Under the pieces are notes generated by a model. The model was not told the origin of the DNA. It worked only from the letters and a program-made list of their open reading frames with translations, and searched no databases. A program made the translations under genes and the position numbers. Source: Armatimonadota bacterium (GTDB taxonomy: Bacteria; Armatimonadota; UBA5829). Taken from it: a stretch of 64,000 nt of DNA. Below, piece by piece: positions 54,436 to 63,550 of this stretch (positions are counted from its first letter, which is position 1; every line of letters starts with the position of its first letter). The stretch is from positions 92,093-156,092 of the forward strand of contig JAMCYN010000108.1 of the NCBI GenBank assembly GCA_023474015.1, read 5' to 3'.

Positions 54436-56145
54436 TTACAGGACCGGCCTTTCGGGCAGCATGATGCCTATCAGGAAGTCCATCAATTCTCGTAGCGCAG
54501 GGGGTTCCACGCGTCCGGCAAGATCCCTCGCGCGGTCTCGCAGTCTGTCCAGCAACCGCTGAGCCTTGTCGAACGCTCCGAGGTCAGAGTATGACTTGCG
54601 GAGCAGATCGACAGCCGCCATGTTATCCTCAGCCTTGAGGCTCATCTCCAGGACTTCCCCTCCGCCTGCTTCCAGCGCGAAGGCCCGGAGGATCGTCGGG
54701 CGTTCCGCCAGCACATCGCCTCCGGCTACCACGTGATTCGCGGTTTCCGTGTCCCAGTCGTCAAAGTCATTTAGGATTTGGTAACCTTCGCCCAGGTAGA
54801 CACAGAACTGCCTGAGCAGCGCGCCATCTATCTCGACTCCCCCGGCTCGCAGGCCCGCGTATAAAGCTACCTCGAGCGCGGGGGCTGTCTTCAGCGCATA
54901 GATCGAGAGAGCATCGATTGGACGCAGAGACGCGCCCTGCCGGTCGTGCCATAGAAGCTCCGCGCCCTGTCCGCGGCAAAGGTCGAGATGCGCGGAGGAA
55001 AGGCGGCTCAATATGTCCGCGACACATTCCGCTCCGAGCGTAGATGCTTCCCCGGCAACCAGACGATAGCCAAGTCCAACGAGATAGTCGCCGATGTTTA
55101 TGGCGGGAGGAACGCCGTATTCTTTGTGAATGGTCCTGCGTCCGTAGCGAAATTCGTCATTGTCCTCTATATCATCATGGACCAGCGACGCCTTGTGCAG
55201 GGCTTCTATGGCGAGCGCTATGCGGCGAACCGGCTTTGGGATCAGGGAGACAGGATCGGTATCAGGCTCGGTCACAACGGAACCATGCCTGGCCACGGCA
55301 TAGGCCGACACGGTGATGAACGGACGAAGACGTTTTCCACGGCTTCCAAGCCAATCCAAGGCTATCGCCTCAGTCGCGGTCATAGAGTCGGGAGCCTCAT
55401 CAGTCCCCAGGAGCGGGGCGATATCCCGAGGCAGCAGGTCAAGAAGCGACGTCGTATCGAATATCCGCGCCGTTTCCCTGAGCAGCGGCAGATAGCTCCG
55501 TGGCCCGGACACGACATGGCCCGATGCTGAGTTCAGAATGGTGACTATCTCGTCGATCTCCGCCTCGGTATTAACACAGCCATTGCGCAGGAGCGGGACG
55601 GCAATATGGGGAATGCCCAGTTCAACAACTCGAGTGTAGGATTTCTCGAGGGAATCAAGGCATGCGACTCCAAGTATCGCGTCGGCGTCTCCCTCCAGGA
55701 CCTTCATAACCGCCGACGACGTGCCTTCAGCAGCGATGACCTCGTAGCCCAACTTCTCCGCTCTTGCTTTCAGGTCGCCGATGTCGCACGCACCGCAGTT
55801 CTCGCAGCGCAAACCCACCGAATCGCGGGAGGCCACGCAGGACGATTTGTCGCTCAGGCAGTGAGAAAGGAGAAGAAGCCTCCGGTCGAACGGCACCGAC
55901 TCGAACCGCCGACGCCAGAACTCGTTGCTTACGGTAACCATGGCGTACCCCAGGTAGACCTGAGGAAGTGCAAGCCTACAGAGTAAAGCCCTGCCCCGGG
56001 ATTCCAGGTCGTTCCATACGGGCGGACGGCTTGTGTCGAGGTCCGAGGCGAACTCAACCGCCTGCTCTCGGATAGCATTCCGAGCCGCCTTCTCATTAGG
56101 AACCTGCTTTATATCCGGAGCTCTAACGTTTCTTACCGCGGACAT
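54436..56145 (-). CDS. DUF116-polyprenyl synthase fusion
   Basis: A 569-residue two-domain protein. Residues about 50-210 match DUF116: LLLLSHCLSD, CENCGACDIGDLKARAEKLGYE, with Cys96, Cys103, Cys114, Cys117 and Cys120 as likely metal or Fe-S ligands. Residues about 255-560 are a trans-polyprenyl diphosphate synthase: GKRLRPF, first Asp-rich motif DDIED (324-328). The second Asp-rich motif reads NDFDD (459-463) with its first Asp replaced. It overlaps the cyclase gene by 23 bases. Likely product is a chain-elongated isoprenyl diphosphate for the cyclase. The role of the DUF116 part is unknown. Confidence 0.87.
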   Translation of the reverse strand: MSAVRNVRAPDIKQVPNEKAARNAIREQAVEFASDLDTSRPPVWNDLESRGRALLCRLALPQVYLGYAMVTVSNEFWRRRFESVPFDRRLLLLSHCLSDKSSCVASRDSVGLRCENCGACDIGDLKARAEKLGYEVIAAEGTSSAVMKVLEGDADAILGVACLDSLEKSYTRVVELGIPHIAVPLLRNGCVNTEAEIDEIVTILNSASGHVVSGPRSYLPLLRETARIFDTTSLLDLLPRDIAPLLGTDEAPDSMTATEAIALDWLGSRGKRLRPFITVSAYAVARHGSVVTEPDTDPVSLIPKPVRRIALAIEALHKASLVHDDIEDNDEFRYGRRTIHKEYGVPPAINIGDYLVGLGYRLVAGEASTLGAECVADILSRLSSAHLDLCRGQGAELLWHDRQGASLRPIDALSIYALKTAPALEVALYAGLRAGGVEIDGALLRQFCVYLGEGYQILNDFDDWDTETANHVVAGGDVLAERPTILRAFALEAGGGEVLEMSLKAEDNMAAVDLLRKSYSDLGAFDKAQRLLDRLRDRARDLAGRVEPPALRELMDFLIGIMLPERPVL

Positions 56146-57907
56146 AACAATTCGACCGATTTTGGTGTCCTGACTGCTTGTTCATGATCCGGCCAAGAGC
56201 CTCGACGGTCCAGATGATTGGATAGAGTCTTTCAGAATACCAGAGACTGGAGAAGTAAAGCCCTATCGGAGTAGGTATGGTCCACGAAGCATCTTCGATT
56301 CGGAGAACAAGATAGCCAATACCGCGCCAGATCGCGTCATGCGCGTCGAATGAGTGCTCAAGCCTCGACAGCGCGGCGACCGCCAGAGCAGTCTCCTCTA
56401 TCGACGATGCAGTGCCCCGGTCGCCACCCCATCCACCGTCCTGATTCTGTGAATTCAATAGATATTGTACACCTTTGCCCGTTTCTACGCCACAGGTTTC
56501 TGAGTCCGCATAGGCGAGCAGCACCCGTGACGTTCCTAAGACCGGATTCGACTTGTCGGCGGTCGATTGATTGCCGAACCAAAGCGGCGCCCAGGCGCCG
56601 TCCGGGCGCTGAATAGCTGCCAGATAGGCAAACCCACGCTTCACCGCGTGCCGGCAGTCGGCATCACCGCGCTCAGGATCGAAAGCAAGGATCGCTCGCA
56701 ATGCATGGGCGGTGATATCAGGCGAACTCCTATCGAAAGGCAACCGCCCCCAGCCGCGGCAGAACGTCGGCCACCCTCCGTCGGTGTTCCGCAGATCAAG
56801 AAGCCACCTCACTCCCGCGCACGCGGCATCTCGTTCTCCGAATCTCAAACAGGCGAGTACGGCTCCCGAGGTGTCATCGGCATCAGGCACTGAGCCCGGG
56901 AGATGAGTCCAACCCCACGCGCCCGGGGCGGCTCCCGTGAAGGGATGCGTGGCGCTAAACTGCCGCTCGACCAGCCATTTCCGCGTTCTTTCGGTATCGA
57001 TCTCATCCAGCCAACCTGCCTCGGCCAGCGCGGAGATGGCGCCCGTGGTGAGCCAAACAGAAAGATTGGTGTCGATCGACCAGCTTCCGTCGACCTGTTG
57101 CGACTGCCTGATGAACCCCAGGCATCTGCTGACCACAAGATGGTCCGCGCCATATATTGGCGCCAGACTCATAGCCACGAAGCTGGTGAGCGGCACGGCT
57201 TCGAGAAAACCTCCGTGTTCCGGCTGAATCTGTTCGAGCCTGGAGAGTACTTGTCCGGTGATGAGCCGTCGAAGCAGCCGGCTCGGTGGGAATCCGCGCG
57301 GCGAATGATGGTTGATTGCGAGCCCGATAGCTATCAGCGCGGGCAGGGCGTAACTGACTACGTGCAGACGGAACGCCCTGTACCAGGCACTAGGTAACAC
57401 CGCCAGCTCGAAAGGAAGACCGGGGATCTGGTCCCACGGCACCAGGCCGGCCAGGGCGCAGTTCACCAGAATCGGGACTGCAAAGGTTCGGTCGGCGCCG
57501 TAGATACGCTGAATCGCCGCCACTCGTTCGTTCGCCGTTTTTCCCGCCTGAGATGAGATGTGGTCCTCGGCCATCCGCAGCGTCTTTCCGAACTCGGGTT
57601 CCGCTCCTGCCAGTGTGAGCGCGGACACGGCGAGGAGCGTGGTTGCGAGGTTGCTCGGGCTGTCGATGGTGTCGCCCCAGCCTCCGTCCGTGTTCTGTGT
57701 TTGCGCGAGCCAGGAGACGCCGCTCCAAATCATCTCTTCATCACTCTGTACGCCGGCCAGGGAGAGGGCGCTTACGGCGGTGGCCGTAGAAAGCGCCGAA
57801 GATGACAGCTCGCCTTCCCAGAAGCCCGCCGGGTTCATTTCTTGCAGCAGCCGACCCACGGCGACTCGGAAAGCTGATTCGAGGCGTTCGCGGGTAATAG
57901 CGCTCAT
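56123..57907 (-). CDS. squalene-hopene cyclase-like class II terpene cyclase
   Basis: A 594-residue double-barrel cyclase with the catalytic acid motif DADD (342-345, VPDADDTSG) and at least five QW repeats (QNTDGGWGD, QQVDGSWS, RNTDGGWPTF, QRPDGAWAPLW, QNQDGGWGG). The end segment IGLYFSSLWYSERLYP matches SHC. It should protonate and cyclise a polyprenyl substrate. No squalene synthase genes (hpnCDE or sqs) are adjacent, so the substrate may not be squalene. ATG 57907 overlaps the radical SAM stop by one base; a longer extension was rejected. Confidence 0.9.
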   Translation of the reverse strand: MSAITRERLESAFRVAVGRLLQEMNPAGFWEGELSSSALSTATAVSALSLAGVQSDEEMIWSGVSWLAQTQNTDGGWGDTIDSPSNLATTLLAVSALTLAGAEPEFGKTLRMAEDHISSQAGKTANERVAAIQRIYGADRTFAVPILVNCALAGLVPWDQIPGLPFELAVLPSAWYRAFRLHVVSYALPALIAIGLAINHHSPRGFPPSRLLRRLITGQVLSRLEQIQPEHGGFLEAVPLTSFVAMSLAPIYGADHLVVSRCLGFIRQSQQVDGSWSIDTNLSVWLTTGAISALAEAGWLDEIDTERTRKWLVERQFSATHPFTGAAPGAWGWTHLPGSVPDADDTSGAVLACLRFGERDAACAGVRWLLDLRNTDGGWPTFCRGWGRLPFDRSSPDITAHALRAILAFDPERGDADCRHAVKRGFAYLAAIQRPDGAWAPLWFGNQSTADKSNPVLGTSRVLLAYADSETCGVETGKGVQYLLNSQNQDGGWGGDRGTASSIEETALAVAALSRLEHSFDAHDAIWRGIGYLVLRIEDASWTIPTPIGLYFSSLWYSERLYPIIWTVEALGRIMNKQSGHQNRSNCYVRGKKR

Positions 57908-59421
57908 CACCGCGCTCTCCGTCCGTGAATGGCAAGAAGCGCGTTCCACTGAAGAATCTGCCCACGTCCCAGCGCCTGGAGGACGAGGCGCTTCGTTATG
58001 GAAACGCCCGCGCCAGCCTGATTGTCCCAGTACATTCGGGGTATCCACTTGAAGTTCAGCCTGTAGCAAGCTTTCACAAGCTTCCAGTGCAGTTCGCTCA
58101 AATCGCGCGCACGTACGCCACTTCCGCCGTCTATCGGGGCATACAAGACCGGGAAGATAGTGATCCGCTCATTTTGCAGCGATTCCACCCACTCCAGGGT
58201 GAGGCGGATGTCCTCCTCTTGCTCACCCGGCAGGCCCACGATCAGGCTCGCCATCGGCAGGAATCCGATCCGGCACAGTCTCCTAATATGCTCCGCCGCA
58301 AACTCCGCCCACTCGGAACGGGCGCACCGCCACATCTTGGGCGCGCCCCCGTTCGCTCCAAGCAGTTCACCCGAAGCGGTCTCTATTCCCACGTTCACCC
58401 AGGGATACCTGCACCCGCTGTCGCCGACAAGGAGGTCATACGCCGCCTGTAACTCCGCGTCGGAGTACTGCGCGATGCTGGAGATGTTGGCGTGGTCGAT
58501 CTGAATGAGCCGCAGACCCTCTATCCTGCGCAGACTGGTGAGAAGCGAGATCAGTGCGCGAGGATTGGTGTCCAGACCTTTGGCGCCGTAACGGAAGAAG
58601 TCCTCACTGAGCGCGGCAATGCTCGTTATGCCCGCCGACACGTTCGTCTGGACGTCGGCGACAATGGTCGCTTCAGGGAGATGGATCATCGGAACACGAG
58701 CGATCGTGCAGAACGAGCAGCCGAGTCCGCAGCCGCGGCTAATCTCGACCACTCCCATCGTGCTGGCGCCGCGAATCGTCGGAATGGCTTCAGCGGCCAC
58801 AGGCTGCCCAACTGTCACCTCCGGCATATCCCCGCCGTCCATCAGCGTTTGGAACACTTCCACCGCATTGCCTTCGGCATAGCCGGTTACAACGTGGTCG
58901 ATGCCGAGCATTCGCCAGGAAATGGGATCATCAGCGATCTGCCATGCGCCGGGGCCGCCCAGGATGATCTTTGCGGATCGAGCCGATGTCGCGGCACAGC
59001 GTCTGATCTCCTCCATCAACCGGCGAAACATCAGTTCCGGATAGATAGCGCCACCGGCTATCTCGGTCATCGTGGAACTGTTCATTCCGCGGCCCGCGGG
59101 CTCGCCGGAAGTCACCGCGACGATCCTCGTGGCCGGACCGATGACGTATCGCAGGTGCGCCTCGTCGGCTACGACTACATCGTCGGGGCAAAATCCGCCT
59201 GCCATCAGCGCCGCTTCGATCCGACGGAGTCCCAGCGGAGCCACTTGGGCTCGAAAACTACCATTGCGCGCCCAAGGCATCAGCAATCCGGACAGGAGAG
59301 CCGGTGGGACGGTTGAAGTCTGGCTCGCAGCCAGCATGCCGTCGAAGAGCAGCCGGTAACCGGCCATCAATGTCCGATCCGCTGTCAACACGATTGGATA
59401 GCCCGGCGATTTCACGATCAC
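57907..59421 (-). CDS. B12-binding-type radical SAM protein
   Basis: A 504-residue radical SAM enzyme. The cluster motif is Cys231-x3-Cys235-x2-Cys238 in RGCGLGCSFCT, after a cobalamin-binding-like Rossmann domain (about 60-200) in which the DxHxxG signature is not evident. IILGGPGAW and GYAEGNAVEVFQ are typical of this class. It may methylate or otherwise modify the terpenoid, as HpnP-type enzymes do for hopanoids. GTG 59421 overlaps the preceding gene by four bases. Confidence 0.88.
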   Translation of the reverse strand: MIVKSPGYPIVLTADRTLMAGYRLLFDGMLAASQTSTVPPALLSGLLMPWARNGSFRAQVAPLGLRRIEAALMAGGFCPDDVVVADEAHLRYVIGPATRIVAVTSGEPAGRGMNSSTMTEIAGGAIYPELMFRRLMEEIRRCAATSARSAKIILGGPGAWQIADDPISWRMLGIDHVVTGYAEGNAVEVFQTLMDGGDMPEVTVGQPVAAEAIPTIRGASTMGVVEISRGCGLGCSFCTIARVPMIHLPEATIVADVQTNVSAGITSIAALSEDFFRYGAKGLDTNPRALISLLTSLRRIEGLRLIQIDHANISSIAQYSDAELQAAYDLLVGDSGCRYPWVNVGIETASGELLGANGGAPKMWRCARSEWAEFAAEHIRRLCRIGFLPMASLIVGLPGEQEEDIRLTLEWVESLQNERITIFPVLYAPIDGGSGVRARDLSELHWKLVKACYRLNFKWIPRMYWDNQAGAGVSITKRLVLQALGRGQILQWNALLAIHGRRAR

Positions 59422-60272
59422 GAACTCCTTCGCGTGAGGTTCTCCAGATCGTTAATTAGCAGGTCGATGTCATCGGACACGTCCCGATTGAGCAGTGGCG
59501 AGGTCTCTTGAGGCTTGACCAGCAGCCCGCCGCACTCCTCGCAAATCTCGCTGCCGCTGGTTTGGAGCCTGGCCTCGGACAAATTCACGACATTTCCACA
59601 GACCGGGCACGGGCGCCTAGTGCGCATGTAGATCATCCTTCGCGCGGCGGCATCGGGTAACATAAACTTCCCCGGCGCTCCGGCGATGGCCTGGTCCTTC
59701 TCGTACAAGGGGAAGATAATCGCGCCTTCGGGGCAAATGCGGCTGCACGCGGGGCATCCCGGCTTGCAGTTATCCGAGTTCACTACGGTGAGGCCGCCGT
59801 CCGCGCCATATCCATAGACGTCGAAGAGGCAGAACTGGAGACAGTGGCCACAGTTCTTGCAGCGGGAGGTGTCGAGTACGGGATACCATCTCTGGGAAAC
59901 CGGCTCGTCGATCTCGCTTATCTTCCCTACGGTTGTTGGTCCTTTGGCGGATGTGAAGATCAAGTCCGAGATGGCCGCGCGGCAGTCCACCGCCGTTGAG
60001 AACGTAACGAGGTCAAGAACCTTTGACCGGATACCGTGCAGATTGAGGAGCAGTTGGGCGGGGCGAGGATGAAGCCAGCACACTAATACTATCTCGTTTT
60101 CAAGTGCCGACAGAGCGTTCCAAACGTCGCTACCCTCCGAGATGTGGTAGAGGTGGGGCGTAATGACGACGTCAGTTCCGGCGATGACACACAGCCTGGC
60201 AAGTTCATTCTCAATGGCCGTCTTCCGGCCATCACCATCGCTGCTCCTTGATACAACTACACTTATACTCAT
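59418..60272 (-). CDS. ferredoxin / zinc-ribbon protein of the terpenoid operon
   Basis: A 284-residue protein. The N-terminal half (1-110) is unrecognised. The middle has two clusters of Cys: 138, 141, 144, 148 (CKNCGHCLQFC) and 169, 173, 176, 180 (CKPGCPACSRIC), consistent with two 4Fe-4S centres. A C-terminal zinc ribbon uses Cys222, Cys225, Cys244 and Cys247. It is the first gene of the operon and probably donates electrons to the radical SAM enzyme. Confidence 0.85.
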   Translation of the reverse strand: MSISVVVSRSSDGDGRKTAIENELARLCVIAGTDVVITPHLYHISEGSDVWNALSALENEIVLVCWLHPRPAQLLLNLHGIRSKVLDLVTFSTAVDCRAAISDLIFTSAKGPTTVGKISEIDEPVSQRWYPVLDTSRCKNCGHCLQFCLFDVYGYGADGGLTVVNSDNCKPGCPACSRICPEGAIIFPLYEKDQAIAGAPGKFMLPDAAARRMIYMRTRRPCPVCGNVVNLSEARLQTSGSEICEECGGLLVKPQETSPLLNRDVSDDIDLLINDLENLTRRSS

Positions 60273-60545
60273 ACGCTCTGAGATGGTGAGCCTGAATCGT
60301 CACTTTGGTGAGCTTACAAGGAATTCCTCACGACGCTGATGTTTGTTCGGTTGGGCTCACATTGGTGCCGTAGTCATCGAGGCTCCCGTAACAGACTGCT
60401 ACGCTTGTTTCAGTATAGCATTGTGTGAACTTGTTGTATAGTGCGTGGAATGAGTTCAGGGTCCAGGGCCGGTGCGCGTGGACTCCGGCGCCGGTTTTGT
60501 GCTAACCTAGTTGGGAAGTTCATTTCCAGGAAGGTAAAAACTCCC
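60273..60545. promoter_or_regulatory. divergent promoter region, terpenoid operon / GHMP kinase
   Basis: On the minus strand TGCTATACT (complement of 60412-60420) is an extended -10 with a weak TATACA -35 17 bases away. On the plus strand TATAGT (60437-60442) is a possible -10 with a poor -35. GTATAG occurs as a direct repeat at 60413-60418 and 60436-60441. No gene is seen in this gap. Confidence 0.4.
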
Positions 60546-62426
60546 GTGAGTGAGATATTCCGTCTGCCGGCAGCGCCGCTTCCCCCACTTGAGATCGTGC
60601 GATTGCTTGATTCCGGCTTGCCCGAGATAGACCGCTACCTCGGCCAAGAGATATACGCCAATTCCAGTCCCGGCTATCTCGCCGAGCAGCGCAAGCGCCT
60701 GGCTGAGACGGTCAGGATGCATGCCCGGCGCGTCGGCGACAAGCCGACCGTTCTGCTTCGCGCCCCTGGAAGGCTCAACGCATTCCTGGAATACCTGGAT
60801 ATGTGTGCCGGGGACCACATGTCGACGACCATCGACGGGGATGTCCCCATGGCGGTCTCCGCGCGGGAGGATGATGTCTTGGCTGTAACCAACGCCAACC
60901 CCTTGTTCGCGCCCGCTGAGATCTCGATAAACGAAGAGTTCCGGCGGTTCGCCGAAGCGCCGTGGGAGCAGCACGCCGGGGAATTGGCGGACAACTGGGA
61001 CAACCGGTCGCTCATCTACCCTCATTACGGGCGGCTGCAGGGCAACTGGCTCAACTACGTGCTCAGCCCCTATATGCGCGTGATCTGGGACAACCCCTCG
61101 CTCAATATCGCGGGGGCGGATATCACCTTTGGGTCGGCTACCGCGCCATTCAGGGCGGGCACGAGCTCGTCTTCAGCTATCGTAGTGCTTTCATTCCTCG
61201 CGCTCTATCTGTGCAATCGCGACCTCCTGCCGCCCTGGCGTTTGCAGGACGTGTGCAAACTGCTGGGAGAGGCCGAGTGGTACGTCGGGACGCACGGCGG
61301 GGCGAACGACCAAATGACCATTCTGCGAAACTCCGTGAACAGCGTTCTCTACAACCGCCACTCTAAGCAGGAGCTCGAAGCCACCCCCCTGCCGTTCCTG
61401 GAGGGGATCCATGTGGTCCTGGCCAACTCGCTCTGGGAGGTCAACAAGACCCTGGGCGGGAACCAGAGCTTCAACATGCGTAAGGGCTGGATGCAGATGG
61501 GTGACGAGCTGATGAAGCTCATCATTGCCGCCGTGCGCGAGGCGCAGCGCGGTGGAGCCGCATTCCCCGAAGGGTGGCTGCTGAAGCTGATGGAGGAGAG
61601 GTTTCGGTTCGCGCCGGGGGTTCAACTGCCTTTGCTTGAGAGCAACCCCGAATACTGGGAGAAGATAGAGGCGAACTACTGCAAATTCGGCAGCCTCCAC
61701 GAGGACATCCTCGGCATACCTAACGAGGCCATTCGGGAGCTGATCATGCTCCTGCCGGTGAAGATCACCCCGGAGGAGGCCGCACGCATCCTCGGCAAGG
61801 ACACCAAGAATATCGAACGCATCTATACCCGCCCACGGAGGAGAATCGGCGGGTACCACATACGCACCACGGCAAGGTTCTTCCATCGCGAAAACGAGAT
61901 AGGCCGGACCCTGGAGCGGATATTCCTTGATGCCGAGCGCCGCGTGAACTCGGGAGAGCTTTCCCCGGACTCCGCCGAATACGACCATTACCGCGTTCAA
62001 GTCGGACAATTGGTGGACGAGCTTCAGGACGCACTCAGCTTCGACTTCAGGGTCTCAAACCCGCAGCTCGACCTGCTGCTGACGATTGCAAGGCGCGGGC
62101 CGGGCTATCTGGGAGGCAAACTGACCGGCGCCGGGAAGGGGGGCTGTGTTTCCATCCTCGTGCGCGAGAGCGAATCCGAAGCTATGTGCGGCTACTTGGA
62201 TCGAGAGTACTACGGCAAGCCCGAGCGCTTCGAGGTCTACCGGCAGGTGCTGGAAGATGAGCACCGCAGCAATGCGCCGGGAACTCCCGATCATGAATCA
62301 GCCAACGAACGGCTCCGTATCCTTGACGCCGCGCTTGCCTCGGTTCGGGACCAGCGCAGGGTCATCACGTTCAGCCGGGGTGCGTGTGCGATAGACCTGA
62401 GCGAGTTTCGTGCCATCAGTCAATGA
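60546..62426 (+). CDS. oversized galactokinase-like GHMP kinase
   Basis: A GHMP kinase of about 626 residues from GTG 60546. APGRLNAFLEYLDM matches the galactokinase signature GRVNLIGEHTDY, FRAGTSSSSAIVV is the ATP loop and TGAGKGGCVSI the third motif. The spacing between motifs 2 and 3 is about 330 residues, far more than in galactokinase (380 residues in all). The extra part is helical and charged. An upstream in-frame extension to 60441 would begin inside the predicted -10 box, so the later GTG is preferred. Substrate: a hexose, heptose or sugar acid. Confidence 0.8.
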   Translation: MSEIFRLPAAPLPPLEIVRLLDSGLPEIDRYLGQEIYANSSPGYLAEQRKRLAETVRMHARRVGDKPTVLLRAPGRLNAFLEYLDMCAGDHMSTTIDGDVPMAVSAREDDVLAVTNANPLFAPAEISINEEFRRFAEAPWEQHAGELADNWDNRSLIYPHYGRLQGNWLNYVLSPYMRVIWDNPSLNIAGADITFGSATAPFRAGTSSSSAIVVLSFLALYLCNRDLLPPWRLQDVCKLLGEAEWYVGTHGGANDQMTILRNSVNSVLYNRHSKQELEATPLPFLEGIHVVLANSLWEVNKTLGGNQSFNMRKGWMQMGDELMKLIIAAVREAQRGGAAFPEGWLLKLMEERFRFAPGVQLPLLESNPEYWEKIEANYCKFGSLHEDILGIPNEAIRELIMLLPVKITPEEAARILGKDTKNIERIYTRPRRRIGGYHIRTTARFFHRENEIGRTLERIFLDAERRVNSGELSPDSAEYDHYRVQVGQLVDELQDALSFDFRVSNPQLDLLLTIARRGPGYLGGKLTGAGKGGCVSILVRESESEAMCGYLDREYYGKPERFEVYRQVLEDEHRSNAPGTPDHESANERLRILDAALASVRDQRRVITFSRGACAIDLSEFRAISQ

Positions 62427-62495
62427 GAAATGTGGAATAATACTGGTGATAGAAATTCGAACACCGGGCGCAGCCCAGCGGGAGAGGGATATCGG

Positions 62496-62843
62496 ATGTT
62501 CAGATCAACCTGGAGCCGCAACCGGCGCGGCCTGACCCTCATTGAGATAATGGTCGTCGTCCTCGTGATAGGCATTCTGCTTTCCATCGCGATACCGAAC
62601 TTCGTGAGCGCGCGTGACAAGGCGCGATTGAACTCGTGCCTGACGAACCTCAAGCGAATAGACAACGCGAAGGACCAATTCGCCGCCGAGCTTAAGAAAC
62701 ATGAGGGAGACGCCGTGGGCTGGGCGGATATCGTCCCGGGCTACGTCAAGTCCACGCCCGCGTGCCCGGCAGGGGGTTCATATACCATCAATCCCATCGG
62801 CGAGAACCCAACCTGCACCGTGGCCGCGCACGTGCTGCCTTAG
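62496..62843 (+). CDS. type IV pilin-like / GspG-like protein
   Basis: A 115-residue pseudopilin-like protein. The prepilin peptidase site is RRG followed by LTLIEIMVVVLVIGILLSIA, with Glu at position +5. The mature head is small, with a Cys pair in KSTPACPAG and NPTCTVAAH. ATG 62496 has a GGGAGAGG site. It ends tail-to-tail with the HAD gene with no spacer. It may be a minor pilin or secretion pseudopilin. Confidence 0.88.
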   Translation: MFRSTWSRNRRGLTLIEIMVVVLVIGILLSIAIPNFVSARDKARLNSCLTNLKRIDNAKDQFAAELKKHEGDAVGWADIVPGYVKSTPACPAGGSYTINPIGENPTCTVAAHVLP

Positions 62844-63506
62844 CTATACGGGTTCCGGCTGGCGCAGCAACTCCAACACCCGCGCCGCGTCAACTTCTTC
62901 CAGAGAGTCCACTATGATATCCGCCGCGGCCAGACCCTCGCGCGCCTGGGTATTCGTGACAGCGATTGCCCGCATCCCGCAGGTCTTCGCCGCCCGGACT
63001 CCGAACTCGCCGTCCTCGATAACCGCGCAGTCTTGAGGATCGGCGCCAAGCAGGGAAGCAGCCATAAGGAACTGCTCGGGGTCGGGCTTTCCGCGCGAGA
63101 CATCGTCGCAGGTTACCACCGCGCCGAAAAAGTCGCTGATGCCAAACTCATTCAGTATCGCCTCGACTTCGACCCGAGTCGCCCCCGACGCGACCGCCTG
63201 TTTCACGCAATTTCGGCTAAGGTCGTCAATCAAAGATCTCACTCCAGGGAGCATGCGCATTCGTCCCCGGATCAGATCAAAATACAATTCACGTTTGCGC
63301 TCGACGGCCTCTTCAATGGTTATAGGGTTTCCGATTGTCGGGAGTATGTCGGCGAATACCTCATTCGGCGGAGCGCCCACGCACCTTGCGATCAGATATT
63401 CCTGGGTCATGTCCGATCCCAACTCTCGCAAGAGTGCTTGAAACGAGCTCAAATGCACTTGCATATCGTCTATAATGACCCCGTTGAGGTCCCAGATCAC
63501 CGCCAT
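62844..63506 (-). CDS. HAD-family phosphatase (beta-phosphoglucomutase-like)
   Basis: A 220-residue HAD subfamily IA protein. The nucleophile motif is WDLNGVIIDD: the nucleophilic Asp is present but the second acidic residue of DxD is Asn. ASGATRVEVEA (motif 2 Ser/Thr), GKPDPEQF (motif 3 Lys) and VIEDGEFGVRAAK (motif 4) are intact. It may be a sugar-phosphate phosphatase or mutase. ATG 63506 was chosen over TTG 63515. Confidence 0.85.
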   Translation of the reverse strand: MAVIWDLNGVIIDDMQVHLSSFQALLRELGSDMTQEYLIARCVGAPPNEVFADILPTIGNPITIEEAVERKRELYFDLIRGRMRMLPGVRSLIDDLSRNCVKQAVASGATRVEVEAILNEFGISDFFGAVVTCDDVSRGKPDPEQFLMAASLLGADPQDCAVIEDGEFGVRAAKTCGMRAIAVTNTQAREGLAAADIIVDSLEEVDAARVLELLRQPEPV

Positions 63507-63550
63507 GTTTCCCAATCTCTAACTTCCAACCTCCAACTTCATACGTCCGC

